A DNA stretch of 64,000 nt from Actinophytocola sp049647105 (GCF_049647105.1 NZ_JBARWZ010000288.1:1-64000); one strand, 5' to 3'. Shown: positions 39,385 to 46,847, counted from the stretch's first letter. Numbers and translations: made by a program. The notes: generated by a model from the letters alone, not told the origin.

Positions 39385-40370
39385 CCGAAGACCGCGAGCG
39401 GCACGCACGGTTCCTATGCCGCATGTGGGACGACGGCGACTGGATAGCCCTGTCGCCGCGAGGCCAGTGGTTCTACATGCTGCTGACCTCTCAAGCCGCC
39501 TTGAACCGTGCGGGCATCACAGCGCTCACCTCGAAGCGTTGGAAGCGGCTCGCGTCCGGGCCCTCGGTGGAGCAGCAGATCGCGCTGGCGATGAAGGAGC
39601 TCGAGGACGAGAACTTCGTGGTCGTCGACCACGACACCGAGGAGGTGCTCGTCCGCTCGTACATGCGGAACGACGGCATCGCGAAACAGCCGAACGTGCT
39701 CAAGATGGCGTGCCGACAGGCCCGCGAAGTCCTGTCGCCGAAGCTGCGCGCCGCCCTCGAGGTGGAGCTGCGTCGCCTCGATCCGCCCCCCGGTGAGTCT
39801 GTCGCAGCCAAGTCCGCCGCGGCTGTTCTCGCGGCCACAATCGACGCCCTCGCGAAGGGTTCCCGGAACCCTTCGCCGAACCCTTCCGGGAAGGCATCCG
39901 TGAATGGTTCGGCGAACCCCGGGGGGAGGGGGAGGGGGAGTAGTACCTCTCACCTTGGTAACTCAAATGGTTCTACTGCTTCTACGTCGGAGATCGCTTC
40001 GCGACCTTCCGACCCGCCGCGCCCCGATGTGGAGTCGCTCTGCTCTCGCCTCCTCGCGGCGATCCAGGGCAACGGCGCGAAGGGATCGATCACGAAGAAG
40101 TGGCGCACTGAGGCTCGTCTGCTGCTGGACCGCGACGGCCGGTCCTTGGATGAGGCGAGCAGGCTCATCGACTGGGCCACGTCCGACAGCTTCTGGAAGT
40201 CGAACATCCTCTCGATGCCGACGTTCCGCGCGAAGTACGACCAGCTCCGGTTGCAGGCGTCGAGACGTGACGCCCCTCCCGTGCCGAACGCCACCGATCA
40301 GCGGGTGGCCGCGCTGCTCGCCCCCGTCCAGAACCTTCCGAACCTGCGTGCCCTTCCCGGAGGTGCCTGA
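39381..40370 (+). CDS. Replication initiator-like protein (DnaD/O-like)
   Basis: A 329-residue protein in three parts: an N-terminal winged-helix-like region (FYMLLTSQAALNRAGITALT; MKELEDENFVVVD), a long Ser/Gly/Asn-rich linker (residues about 165-215), and a C-terminal helical DnaD-like segment (EARLLLDRDGRSLDEASRLI to FWKSNILSMPTFRAKYDQL). This architecture matches phage replisome organisers that recruit the host helicase. GC content drops at the linker, around 39940-39990. Confidence 0.65.
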   Translation: MTEDRERHARFLCRMWDDGDWIALSPRGQWFYMLLTSQAALNRAGITALTSKRWKRLASGPSVEQQIALAMKELEDENFVVVDHDTEEVLVRSYMRNDGIAKQPNVLKMACRQAREVLSPKLRAALEVELRRLDPPPGESVAAKSAAAVLAATIDALAKGSRNPSPNPSGKASVNGSANPGGRGRGSSTSHLGNSNGSTASTSEIASRPSDPPRPDVESLCSRLLAAIQGNGAKGSITKKWRTEARLLLDRDGRSLDEASRLIDWATSDSFWKSNILSMPTFRAKYDQLRLQASRRDAPPVPNATDQRVAALLAPVQNLPNLRALPGGA

Positions 40371-40852
40371 TGCCGCTCAGCCAGGACGAGGTGCGGGCGC
40401 TGCTCGCGATCGCCGTCGCCTACGACAACCGCAAGCCGGGGGAGGTGACGATCGCGGCGTGGATGGAAGCCGCTGACCGTGGCAGGTGGACGTTCCCGGC
40501 GGCGGTGGAGGCGATCCACGACCACTACGCGAAGTCCACCGACTTCCTGATGCCGGGCCACATCACGGCCGCGGTGCGGGCCCGGATGCAACTGCCGGCC
40601 CCGGCTTCCGAGGTCGCCCAGTTGGAGGCGGCACGGCCTGCGGAGGAGGCGATCCGCAAGCGGTGGTCGGCGGTGATCCGGGAGAAGTTCGCGATGCCGT
40701 CGAGGCTGCGGGATGAGCCGGGGCGGGCGCGGGAGCGGCGACCCCAGCGGCGGTCAGCCGACGACGCGGCTGCGCGGGAGCGGGCGCGGCGGGAACTGGA
40801 TGCGATCCGGGATCGCGAGCGGGAGGAGCCGCCCGATGACCTCGTGGGCTGA
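40370..40852 (+). CDS. Phage replication accessory, helicase-loader candidate
   Basis: A 160-residue helical protein: LSQDEVRALLAIAVAYDNRK, TFPAAVEAIHDHYAKSTDFL and a very basic Arg-rich tail. It directly follows the DnaD-like gene (one-base overlap). No ATPase motif, so it is not a DnaC-type loader; role inferred from position only. Confidence 0.5.
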   Translation: MPLSQDEVRALLAIAVAYDNRKPGEVTIAAWMEAADRGRWTFPAAVEAIHDHYAKSTDFLMPGHITAAVRARMQLPAPASEVAQLEAARPAEEAIRKRWSAVIREKFAMPSRLRDEPGRARERRPQRRSADDAAARERARRELDAIRDREREEPPDDLVG

Positions 40853-41051
40853 GCGCAAGCGCGCCGCGGACGCGACATGGCGGCACGACCGGGTCACTGC
40901 GGAGACCGTGCCGTGCACCGAGCCCGGGTGTGGGGCCGGCGTGGGGGAGACGTGCCGGAACGTCCGGACCGGTGACCCGCTCGTGCATCAGGCGGCGCAC
41001 GCGAAGCGGATCTTGGCGGGGCAGGTAGCAGCAGAGGAGAACCAAAGATGA
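40836..41051 (+). CDS. Small zinc-finger phage protein
   Basis: A 71-residue protein with CTEPGCGAGVGETCRN and a following histidine pair, the form of a common actinophage zinc-binding module. Its start overlaps the preceding gene by 17 bases and its stop overlaps the methyltransferase start. Confidence 0.6.
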   Translation: MTSWAERKRAADATWRHDRVTAETVPCTEPGCGAGVGETCRNVRTGDPLVHQAAHAKRILAGQVAAEENQR

Positions 41052-42001
41052 CCGACCCCTACTACAGCGACGACACGCTGTCCCTGCTGCTCGGCGACGC
41101 CCGCAACGTCCTGGCGACCATGGACATGGGGTCTGTCAATTGCGTCGTCACGTCGCCGCCCTACTTCGGGCTGCGCGACTACGAAGGGCACGGCGACCAG
41201 ATCGGTTCCGAGTCCTCGCCGGCCAGGTACGTCGCCGCTCTCGCCGAGGTCTTCGCCGGAGCGCGCCGAGTGCTCGCCGACGACGGAACGCTGTGGCTCA
41301 ACCTGGGCGACTGCTACTACAGCGGGCGCGGCAACCCTGGTCCGAACTCGGCCGACGAGAAGCAGCCTGCGCGGCGCGGCTGGACACGACCGCTCGACCG
41401 GTCAGGTCAAGACTGGGCCAAACCGAAGGACCTGCTCGGCATCCCATGGCGAGTGGCGTTCGCCCTTCAGGACGCTGGCTGGTACCTGCGGAACGCGATC
41501 GTGTGGCACAAGCCGAACGCCATGCCCGAGTCGGTACGAGACCGATTGGCTGGCCGTCACGAGATGTTGTTCCTGCTCACCAAGTCGCGCCGGTACTGGT
41601 TCGATCTGGACGCGATTCGGGAGCCGCACGCCGAGTCAACGATCGCGGCCGCGCACCGGGCACGCCGGCCGTACGAAGCACCCGGCCAGCGTCCGAACAC
41701 CAAGAGTCGGCCACTCGGCGACAAGGGCGCCAACCCGGGCGACGTGTGGTCGATCAACACTCGCCCGCTGACCGAGGCGCATTTCGCCACCTTCCCCGTC
41801 GAGCTCCCACGTCCTTGTATCGCGGCGGGTTGTCGCCCAGGAGGGACCGTCCTCGACCCGTTCTCCGGCGCCGGCACCACCGCGCTCGCAGCCCAGCAGC
41901 TCGGCCGCCGGGCGATCGGGATCGACATCAACGCGAAGTATCACAACATCGCCCTGAAGCGCATGTCCGATGCGCCGCTGCCGTTCGGGGAGGCGTCGTG
42001 A
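41048..42001 (+). CDS. N4/N6-type DNA methyltransferase
   Basis: A 317-residue beta-class amino-methyltransferase: catalytic SPPY at 36-39 (TSPPYFGLRDY) comes first, the SAM-binding FSGAGTT motif near the C terminus. The first residues (LLLGDARNVLATM) are typical for phage and orphan MTases. With the C5 enzyme at 36494 the phage can place two different modifications. No cognate nuclease is seen nearby. Confidence 0.9.
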   Translation: MTDPYYSDDTLSLLLGDARNVLATMDMGSVNCVVTSPPYFGLRDYEGHGDQIGSESSPARYVAALAEVFAGARRVLADDGTLWLNLGDCYYSGRGNPGPNSADEKQPARRGWTRPLDRSGQDWAKPKDLLGIPWRVAFALQDAGWYLRNAIVWHKPNAMPESVRDRLAGRHEMLFLLTKSRRYWFDLDAIREPHAESTIAAAHRARRPYEAPGQRPNTKSRPLGDKGANPGDVWSINTRPLTEAHFATFPVELPRPCIAAGCRPGGTVLDPFSGAGTTALAAQQLGRRAIGIDINAKYHNIALKRMSDAPLPFGEAS

Positions 42002-42072
42002 CCGTGGCTGTCGACGAGATCGACTGGGGTGACTACCCCGACTGGCGGGACCGGCTCGAAGCAGCCCGATGA
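41998..42072 (+). CDS. Possible 24-codon micro-gene
   Basis: GTG overlaps the methyltransferase stop (GTGA) and TGA overlaps the ATG at 42069. The product (VDEIDWGDYPDWRDRLEAAR at its end) is acidic and looks coding. It may be a stand-alone peptide or the head of the disrupted frame that follows in the same phase. Confidence 0.4.
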   Translation: MTVAVDEIDWGDYPDWRDRLEAAR

Positions 42073-42231
42073 CCGCCCACCGCGGACCAGGCCGCGTTCG
42101 ACACCGAATGGGACGGCCTGTGGACCCAAGCCCGTACAGCGGGCCGAGACCACCGGTCAGCTATCCGGTCTGCCTACCTGAGGACAGAGGCCCGGAAAGG
42201 GCAGAGACCAGACACCGAGGAGATCGCATGA
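42069..42231 (+). pseudogene. 54-codon gene interrupted by an apparent one-base frameshift
   Basis: ATG 42069 overlaps the upstream stop and encodes Met-Thr-Ala; then, after one extra C within CCC (42076-42078), a coding-like frame continues (TADQAAFDTEWDGLWTQARTA onwards in shortened form to TEEIA) and ends at a TGA at 42229-42231 overlapping the next ATG. Both ends keep the 4-base overlap pattern of the operon, which argues that the two pieces were one 54-residue gene. The frame has no start codon of its own. Confidence 0.5.
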
Positions 42232-42548
42232 CGAACGTGACCGTGACCCAAGACCACCTCGAGCTGCTGGCGCGGATGCAGTTCGACTGGGACGACGAGT
42301 GCGAGTGGGGCGCGGTGTCGTCGGACCCGAAGCGCCCGTTCGGCAACTCCGGAGTGGAGCGCGACGTGTCGGAGATACTCGGCCGGGAGGTCGACTACGG
42401 CGAGGCGCGGCGCCTGACGATCGAGCTGGCGGCGATCGTGCAGCGGGCGGTGTACGCGGCGGTTCTCAACCCTGTCGACGCCGGGATCGGAACCGGGTCC
42501 GAGATGAGCCTGCCTAGGCGGGCGCGGAACCTGCTGGCCGCGTCGTGA
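42228..42548 (+). CDS. Hypothetical phage protein, 106 residues
   Basis: Begins MTNVTVTQDHLELLARMQFD; acidic with a helical C terminus. The start at ATG 42228 is fixed by GAGGAG about 10 bases upstream and by overlap with the stop of the broken gene; the open frame upstream of it is Arg/Pro-rich shadow. Confidence 0.6.
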   Translation: MTNVTVTQDHLELLARMQFDWDDECEWGAVSSDPKRPFGNSGVERDVSEILGREVDYGEARRLTIELAAIVQRAVYAAVLNPVDAGIGTGSEMSLPRRARNLLAAS

Positions 42549-43126
42549 CTGTGCGCGACTGGGGCCCTGACAGCCCCGCCCGGTTCCGGGCGTTCTACGA
42601 CTGGCCTGCGCCTGTCGAGTTCGAGGCGGTCTTGCCGGACGACGTCGACGGGCCGGCCGACGAGCGGCAGTTCCTGCTCGACGCCGCACCGTTCGCGAAG
42701 CTGGCGGCGGTTCGCGTGGAACCGGTCGTTCCTGCCTCGACCGTCACGCAGGGAGCGACGAACGCGGCGCCGAGGCACTCGGAGACGATCCCATCTGGTA
42801 ACGACGGTTCCGGCGATCTCAGGGTCGAAGCGCTGAAGCTCGCGCGGCTGCTCGACCCGGTGGCGTTCGACGACCATGCGGTGCCGAAGAACGTCGGTCA
42901 GAGCTTCGACCGCTACAGCCGCCAGCAGACCGCGATGGACCACGCCACGATCGCGCTGATCCGGGGCTACCGGTTGGTGTCCGATGACGAAGCCACCGTG
43001 GACCGAGTAGCGGAGACGCTCTGGCGCGAGTTCTGGCGCGAGGTGCCCGGCTACGGGATCACCAAGGAGTTCTGGCGCGGCCCGGCTCGTGCTGCTGTTC
43101 GGGCTCTCCGAGAGGCAGGCCAGTGA
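42545..43126 (+). CDS. Hypothetical phage protein, 193 residues
   Basis: A soluble protein with an acidic first half and helical second half (LRVEALKLARLLDPVAFDDH; WREFWREVPGYGITKEFW). No known motif. GTG start coupled to the previous stop. Confidence 0.55.
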   Translation: MTVRDWGPDSPARFRAFYDWPAPVEFEAVLPDDVDGPADERQFLLDAAPFAKLAAVRVEPVVPASTVTQGATNAAPRHSETIPSGNDGSGDLRVEALKLARLLDPVAFDDHAVPKNVGQSFDRYSRQQTAMDHATIALIRGYRLVSDDEATVDRVAETLWREFWREVPGYGITKEFWRGPARAAVRALREAGQ

Positions 43127-43485
43127 TGACAGAGATCCCACTATGTGAATCGCTGACCGTCGGCTCACGTGTCTGGTTCGAAGAGGAGCGCCTGCCGTAC
43201 ACGGTCAAGGGCATCACCTCGGACCGCCGCTGGGTGGTGTGCACGAAGCCGTTCGCTGCCCAGCGCACCGTCCTCTACACGATCATCGACTTCGACCGCG
43301 ATGTGCGTGGCGTCGACGACCGGGTGCTGGGCTACGGCTACGAGACCGACGAGGACTGCGCCATGTCGCTGGCGCTGTTCGAAGAGGGCGTCGCCGCTCA
43401 CTCGCGACGGCACCCACCGATCCCGCTGAAGATCCGCAAGACGGAGGTCTACTTCGCGGCGGCTCTCCAAGGAGACCAGCCGTGA
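43123..43485 (+). CDS. Hypothetical phage protein, 120 residues
   Basis: A beta-rich protein (SLTVGSRVWFEEERLPYTVK; GITSDRRWVVCTKPF) resembling small SH3-like or DUF modules of actinophages. Coupled both sides. Function unknown. Confidence 0.55.
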   Translation: MMTEIPLCESLTVGSRVWFEEERLPYTVKGITSDRRWVVCTKPFAAQRTVLYTIIDFDRDVRGVDDRVLGYGYETDEDCAMSLALFEEGVAAHSRRHPPIPLKIRKTEVYFAAALQGDQP

Positions 43486-43700
43486 CCGAGATCCGTGAGA
43501 TCACCAACTGGTTCACCCTGCCGGGGTGGACCACGGCGCACGAGGTGGAGCAGTACGGGTCACTCGGGCACATCCGCCTGTGGATCACCGTGTGCGGGCG
43601 GGAGTACCGGCTGCCGGATCCGGAGGTGGATGACCGTCCGTTGCAGGCTCCGGCCGGGATGCGGCGCTGCGGTCAGTGCGTGCGTCGGGGTCGGTCGTGA
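43482..43700 (+). CDS. Hypothetical phage protein, 72 residues
   Basis: Small protein with one C-terminal C-x2-C pair (MRRCGQCVRRGR) after a beta-rich body (GWTTAHEVEQYGSLGHIRLW). GTG 43482 overlaps the previous stop. Last gene of the long plus-strand early run; a reverse-strand gene ends 9 bases downstream. Confidence 0.55.
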   Translation: MTEIREITNWFTLPGWTTAHEVEQYGSLGHIRLWITVCGREYRLPDPEVDDRPLQAPAGMRRCGQCVRRGRS

Positions 43701-43708
43701 TCTCGGTG

Positions 43709-44137
43709 TCACTCAGAGGACGCGAGGGCAGGAAGCAGCACCGGACTGACGAAGCTCGCCGGCAGCGGCGACCCCCACGGCCCGCTCGTGATCACATGCC
43801 GCGCCGTCAGCGCGATCATGAGCGACGGGTGGCGTTCCCGGTACCGGTCGAAGACCTCGACGGGGCGCTTGAGTCCTGTCGCCGTGTGCCCCTCGCCGAC
43901 GTTGCAGCGCTGACACAGCAGCCCCCGGATCAGGCCGGTCACGTGGTCGTGGTCGCGCACCAACGGCCGTCCCGCGAGGGCTGGCCTGGCGCAGGCGGCG
44001 CACCTGCCCTGCTGCCAGTTCCACAGCATGAGGTGGGCGTGGTTCTCCGGGCAGCTGGCAACTGCGGCGAGGTGCTCGGCGGTGACCGTCCACGACCAGC
44101 ATGCGGGCAGCGCGGGGAGGACGGCGTGGCGAGTCAT
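43709..44137 (-). CDS. Endonuclease VII-like protein
   Basis: A 142-residue protein with the T4 endonuclease VII-type zinc/active site: C46/C49, RDHDHVTGLIRGLLC (D62-H65), and C75/C78 with N79. T4 gp49 resolves branched DNA and mismatches; small actinophage homologues are usually annotated the same way. It lies on the strand opposite to its surroundings, coupled by a 4-base overlap to the HTH gene upstream. Confidence 0.82.
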   Translation of the reverse strand: MTRHAVLPALPACWSWTVTAEHLAAVASCPENHAHLMLWNWQQGRCAACARPALAGRPLVRDHDHVTGLIRGLLCQRCNVGEGHTATGLKRPVEVFDRYRERHPSLMIALTARHVITSGPWGSPLPASFVSPVLLPALASSE

Positions 44138-44367
44138 GGGCGCTCGTCTCTCGTCTCGGACTCGCCACGCTCGCGGACCGCCTTCGCGATGAGCCGGATC
44201 CGCTCCCGGCTGTACCCGGTCAGCTCGGCGAGGACCTTCTGGGTGACGCCGTCGTCGAGGTCGTCGACGATCGCTTGGTGCAGGTCCTGGGTGGCCTGTT
44301 CAGCCTTGGCGCGTGCTCGTTCGCGCTTGGCGAGGGCGGCGACGGTGCGCGGCCTGGGGCTGGTCAT
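44134..44367 (-). CDS. Small HTH regulator of the reverse-strand island
   Basis: A 77-residue protein: a basic helical N terminus (RTVAALAKRERARAKAEQAT) and a C-terminal HTH (VTQKVLAELTGYSRERIRLI). ATG 44367 is 31 bases from the first of two perfect palindromes, so it could repress itself and the divergent gene. First gene of a two-gene unit with the endonuclease VII-like gene. Confidence 0.65.
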   Translation of the reverse strand: MTSPRPRTVAALAKRERARAKAEQATQDLHQAIVDDLDDGVTQKVLAELTGYSRERIRLIAKAVRERGESETRDERP

Positions 44368-44397
44368 GTGCCTGAGTATGGCAGGGATCGAGGCCAA

Positions 44398-44440
44398 TGC
44401 CAATTGGCAGTCAGACAGGGTTGCAATGCCAATTGGCATT
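44398..44440. promoter_or_regulatory. Two perfect palindromic operators
   Basis: TGCCAATTGGCA at 44398-44409 and AATGCCAATTGGCATT at 44425-44440; the shared 12-bp core is identical and the centres are 29 bp apart (nearly three turns). They lie between divergent genes. A plus-strand promoter TTGCAA (44421-44426), 18 bases, TAAGCT (44445-44450) overlaps the second site. The likely ligand is the HTH protein encoded at 44134-44367. Confidence 0.8.
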
Positions 44441-44478
44441 GGCGTAAGCTTGGGGTACACCAACCGAGGGAGTCGCAG

Positions 44479-44661
44479 ATGACCGCCACGACCGACCTGA
44501 CCATCACCCCCAAGTCGCCGTTCCGTTCGGACCGCGAGGCCGACGCCGTCGCCTTCATCATCGGCGGGTTGGCCGAGATGGCCTGTCCGCTGGCACCGCG
44601 CGCGGACGGCTGCCAGCACCCGTCCGGCAGCTGCAAACCCGAAGGCTGCTCCGCCTGCTGA
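44479..44661 (+). CDS. 60-residue protein with cysteine-rich C terminus
   Basis: The N-terminal 30 residues are soluble and acidic; the last 26 carry six cysteines, ending CKPEGCSAC. The start at ATG 44479 follows GAGGGAG. It is transcribed from the operator-overlapping promoter and stops 2 bases before a strong hairpin, so it is a self-contained unit. Not recognisable as a known toxin, metallothionein or peptide natural-product precursor; metal binding is the simplest guess. Confidence 0.55.
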   Translation: MTATTDLTITPKSPFRSDREADAVAFIIGGLAEMACPLAPRADGCQHPSGSCKPEGCSAC

Positions 44662-44663
44662 CC

Positions 44664-44698
44664 GTCCGGGGGCCCGAGCAGGAGACGGGCCCCCGGAC
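44664..44698 (+). terminator. Hairpin after the cysteine-rich gene
   Basis: A perfect 13-bp stem (44664-44676 with 44686-44698) and 9-base loop. No T-run. May end or attenuate the transcript, or protect its 3' end. Confidence 0.65.
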
Positions 44699-44718
44699 CC
44701 ACCCCGAGGGAGGGCGTC

Positions 44719-44808
44719 ATGTGCACCAACCAGAAGCCGCACCCGAAGCACTCCATCCCGATGTACCGGTGGTTCCAGAAGTTCTGGTTCCACTGCCCCG
44801 GCCGCTGA
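44719..44808 (+). CDS. 29-residue aromatic micro-protein
   Basis: ATG 44719 has one of the strongest ribosome sites in the region (GAGGGAGGG, 5 bases before the ATG). The peptide is basic and aromatic (CTNQKPHPKHSIPMYRWFQK, then FWFHCPGR). It sits between two hairpins. Its real translation is suggested by the ribosome site only. Confidence 0.5.
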   Translation: MCTNQKPHPKHSIPMYRWFQKFWFHCPGR

Positions 44809-44810
44809 CC

Positions 44811-44850
44811 TGGTGGGGCCCGTCGCAGGGGGCAGGCCCCACCACCCCCC
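44811..44850 (+). promoter_or_regulatory. Structured leader, copy 1
   Basis: A 10-bp stem (44811-44820 with 44835-44844) runs into CCCCACCACCCCCC (44837-44850), then an A-rich spacer and the ribosome site of the 44876 gene. The same C-rich sequence and spacing recur before the 45200 gene. Confidence 0.5.
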
Positions 44851-44875
44851 AAACGATCACAAAGGGAGCAGGGCG

Positions 44876-45133
44876 ATGACACCCGAGAACACCCGCCGAT
44901 TGAACGAGGCCATAGAGGTTGAGCGGCTCGTCTTCGCCTGCTCGGAGGCCATCCGCAGTGCTCGTCTGGCGTCGCTGCGGGAGAACAAGAAGTTGCCGAC
45001 CGAGCGGCAGTTGGCGCGTGCGTGCACGGCCGCTGTACTGCGTGAGGCGTCCGGTAATCAGCTGTTCCGCGAGTTGGGTCCGGCGGAGATCGCGGCGCTG
45101 ATCGCGCCGGAGCCTGTCGAGTCCACCTCCTGA
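44876..45133 (+). CDS. Hypothetical phage protein, 85 residues
   Basis: A helical protein (TRRLNEAIEVERLVFACSEA; LPTERQLARACTAAVLREAS). ATG 44876 with AAAGGGAG upstream. Unknown role; shares its leader design with the next gene. Confidence 0.6.
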   Translation: MTPENTRRLNEAIEVERLVFACSEAIRSARLASLRENKKLPTERQLARACTAAVLREASGNQLFRELGPAEIAALIAPEPVESTS

Positions 45134-45142
45134 CTGGTTGGT

Positions 45143-45177
45143 GTTCTCCGGCAGCGGAGAGCGCCCCACCACCCCCC
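45143..45177 (+). promoter_or_regulatory. Structured leader, copy 2
   Basis: TCTCCG/CGGAGA arms (45145-45160) close a small hairpin inside a weaker outer pairing, followed by CCCCACCACCCCCC at 45164-45177, identical to the 44837 copy. The ATG is 23 bases beyond, with AAGGAGAGG. Confidence 0.5.
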
Positions 45178-45199
45178 GAACAGATCAAGGAGAGGCGAG

Positions 45200-45517
45200 A
45201 TGGGCGACGTTCACCGGTACCTGATCACCGCACCAGCGGACCTGAAGATGGACCTTTGGGCCACGACCGGCATGTTCGCCAACTGGCTCGAAGGCCGGGA
45301 GAACGGCGACCGCGAGACGTGGCTGGCGACCGTGTTCGACAAGCAGGCCGAGGGCTTCCTGATCGCGGCCCGGACGGTCGGGGTGACGGTCGAGGAAATC
45401 GAGGGCGGCGGCGACACCGAGACGTACCGGCTGTTGGTCGGCGAGCCGGGGACGGGCTGGCAGGACAGCGACGGGCAAGCCGCGATGCGGGCCGCTGAAG
45501 GTGATGACGGTGAGTGA
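45200..45517 (+). CDS. Hypothetical phage protein, 105 residues
   Basis: Acidic protein (HRYLITAPADLKMDLWATTG; ANWLEGRENGDRETWLATVF). AAGGAGAGG precedes ATG 45200. No motif recognised. Confidence 0.58.
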   Translation: MGDVHRYLITAPADLKMDLWATTGMFANWLEGRENGDRETWLATVFDKQAEGFLIAARTVGVTVEEIEGGGDTETYRLLVGEPGTGWQDSDGQAAMRAAEGDDGE

Positions 45518-45773
45518 CCCCGTTTCGGGCTCCATCCCACTAACCCAACGACTGGTCGAAGCAGCGCGCGAGGAGATCTTCAACGCGCCACACGTGGACG
45601 GTGTGGCAGTGGACTACGACGTCGCGGCGCGTGGCGCGGTGGTCGCTGTGCTGCGGGAGTTGATCCAGCCGACCGAGCTGGCGGGCGTCCGGGTGGACTG
45701 GACCTTCTCAGCCTCTGACCTGTCTCGCGGCTGGTTGCGTCGTCTGTTCGACCGTTGGAAGGGACAGCCATGA
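45504..45773 (+). CDS. Hypothetical phage protein, 89 residues
   Basis: A helical protein (LTQRLVEAAREEIFNAPHVD; ARGAVVAVLRELIQPTE). Start is ATG 45504 or the GTG one codon earlier; both overlap the end of the previous gene. Unknown. Confidence 0.5.
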   Translation: MTVSDPVSGSIPLTQRLVEAAREEIFNAPHVDGVAVDYDVAARGAVVAVLRELIQPTELAGVRVDWTFSASDLSRGWLRRLFDRWKGQP

Positions 45774-46402
45774 CCGACTGTGTGATCTGCCCGCCCGGCC
45801 GGCACCGTGACGTGGAGCCGCACAAGCTGGTGTGCTTCCACTGCTCGAACCGCATCCTGAGGCATCTCGGGGAACTGGAGGACTACCTCCCGACCCTCAG
45901 CCTGTTGAAGACGAAGGGCGGCGACGGAGGCGGACGCAAACCCGGCTTCGGCTCGAGTTCGCCGGCGAACGACACGGTCATCCACCACACCGACTGGCGC
46001 ACCACACCCTCCGCGCTGGACGGCATGGGTGCGGTGGCGACGGTCCACGAGTGGGCAGTGCAGGTGCGCGAGGACCGCGGCCTGGAGTGCCCCCGGACAC
46101 TGTCGGTGTTCGGCGAACTCCATGCCCTCAGGTCAAACCACTCGTGGATCATGGCCCAACCGTGGGTCGCCGACTACGCCCAGGAGGTCCGCGAGATCCA
46201 CTCCGCAGTCAGGGCCGCGGCGAACGACCCCATCCCCCGATCGGTGGGTCAGTGCATCGCCATGCGCCGTGACCGGGAATGCGGGGCGGACGTGTACGAG
46301 ATGCCGGACGCCTCGGGGGTGAAGTGCTCCGACAACGCGTGCGCGCGGATCTACACTGGACTTGACCTGGACAGACTTCGGGTAGCGCAGGAGGCATCGT
46401 GA
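45770..46402 (+). CDS. Zinc-ribbon phage protein, 210 residues
   Basis: N-terminal CVICPPGRHRDVEPHKLVCF-HC zinc ribbon, a helical middle (SVFGELHALRSNHSWIMAQP), and a second zinc pair near the end (VKCSDNACARIYT). This is an actinophage protein type often next to MerR-like HTH genes. Role unknown; possible DNA-binding regulator of late genes. Confidence 0.6.
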   Translation: MTDCVICPPGRHRDVEPHKLVCFHCSNRILRHLGELEDYLPTLSLLKTKGGDGGGRKPGFGSSSPANDTVIHHTDWRTTPSALDGMGAVATVHEWAVQVREDRGLECPRTLSVFGELHALRSNHSWIMAQPWVADYAQEVREIHSAVRAAANDPIPRSVGQCIAMRRDRECGADVYEMPDASGVKCSDNACARIYTGLDLDRLRVAQEAS

Positions 46403-46671
46403 CCAACCTGGCGGCGTGGCTGCTGACACAGTTCGACGAACTGGAGAACCATGTCATGTACAGCGGCGGGCCGGACTGCGAGTACTGGTCCAAAGAGGAG
46501 ATGGTGGACGACCTGCAGGCCAAGCGGCAGATCGTGGAAGACCACGCCGACCAGCACACCTGCGTCGTCGCCGCCGCCCGCGAGGTCCCATACGTCGGCT
46601 GTCGAACTCTGCGCCTGCTGGCCCGGCCGTTTGCCGGCCGCCCTGGCTACCTCGACGAGTGGCGCCCGTGA
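46399..46671 (+). CDS. DUF6221-like phage protein
   Basis: A 90-residue helical protein (NLAAWLLTQFDELENHVMYS; AKRQIVEDHADQHTCVV, then TLRLLARPFAGRPGYLDEW). The ending WRP after a GYLDEW-type motif is typical of the DUF6221 group in actinomycetes and their phages. Function unknown. Confidence 0.65.
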   Translation: MTNLAAWLLTQFDELENHVMYSGGPDCEYWSKEEMVDDLQAKRQIVEDHADQHTCVVAAAREVPYVGCRTLRLLARPFAGRPGYLDEWRP

Positions 46672-46847
46672 GCGCCCGCCTCCCCGCATCTCTGGCCCTC
46701 CTGCTGCTCCGCCAGTCGGGCATCACGGTCAGCCCGGCAACCCTCCGATCGTGGGTCCATCGAGGGCATCTGACCCGCGCTGAGGGCGGCTATTGCGTGC
46801 GGGAGATCCGCGAGTATCTGGAGTCACGCGACACGCGCGCCGCCTAG
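46668..46847 (+). CDS. Short HTH (MerR-like) protein
   Basis: A 59-residue protein with SPATLRSWVHRGHLTRAEGG, the DNA-binding half of a MerR/excisionase-type winged helix. GTG 46668 overlaps the previous stop. Last gene before a terminator, so possibly a local regulator. Confidence 0.6.
   Translation: MSARLPASLALLLLRQSGITVSPATLRSWVHRGHLTRAEGGYCVREIREYLESRDTRAA

Noticed and set aside
42069..42231. Programmed TGA readthrough or selenocysteine joining the 24-codon and following frame
   Set aside because: No selenocysteine-insertion-like hairpin is evident, and the overlap pattern is better explained by one extra base.
44479..44808. Lanthipeptide or other modified-peptide precursor pair
   Set aside because: No modification enzyme, protease or exporter is nearby; the prophage context and metal-knuckle spacing are against it.
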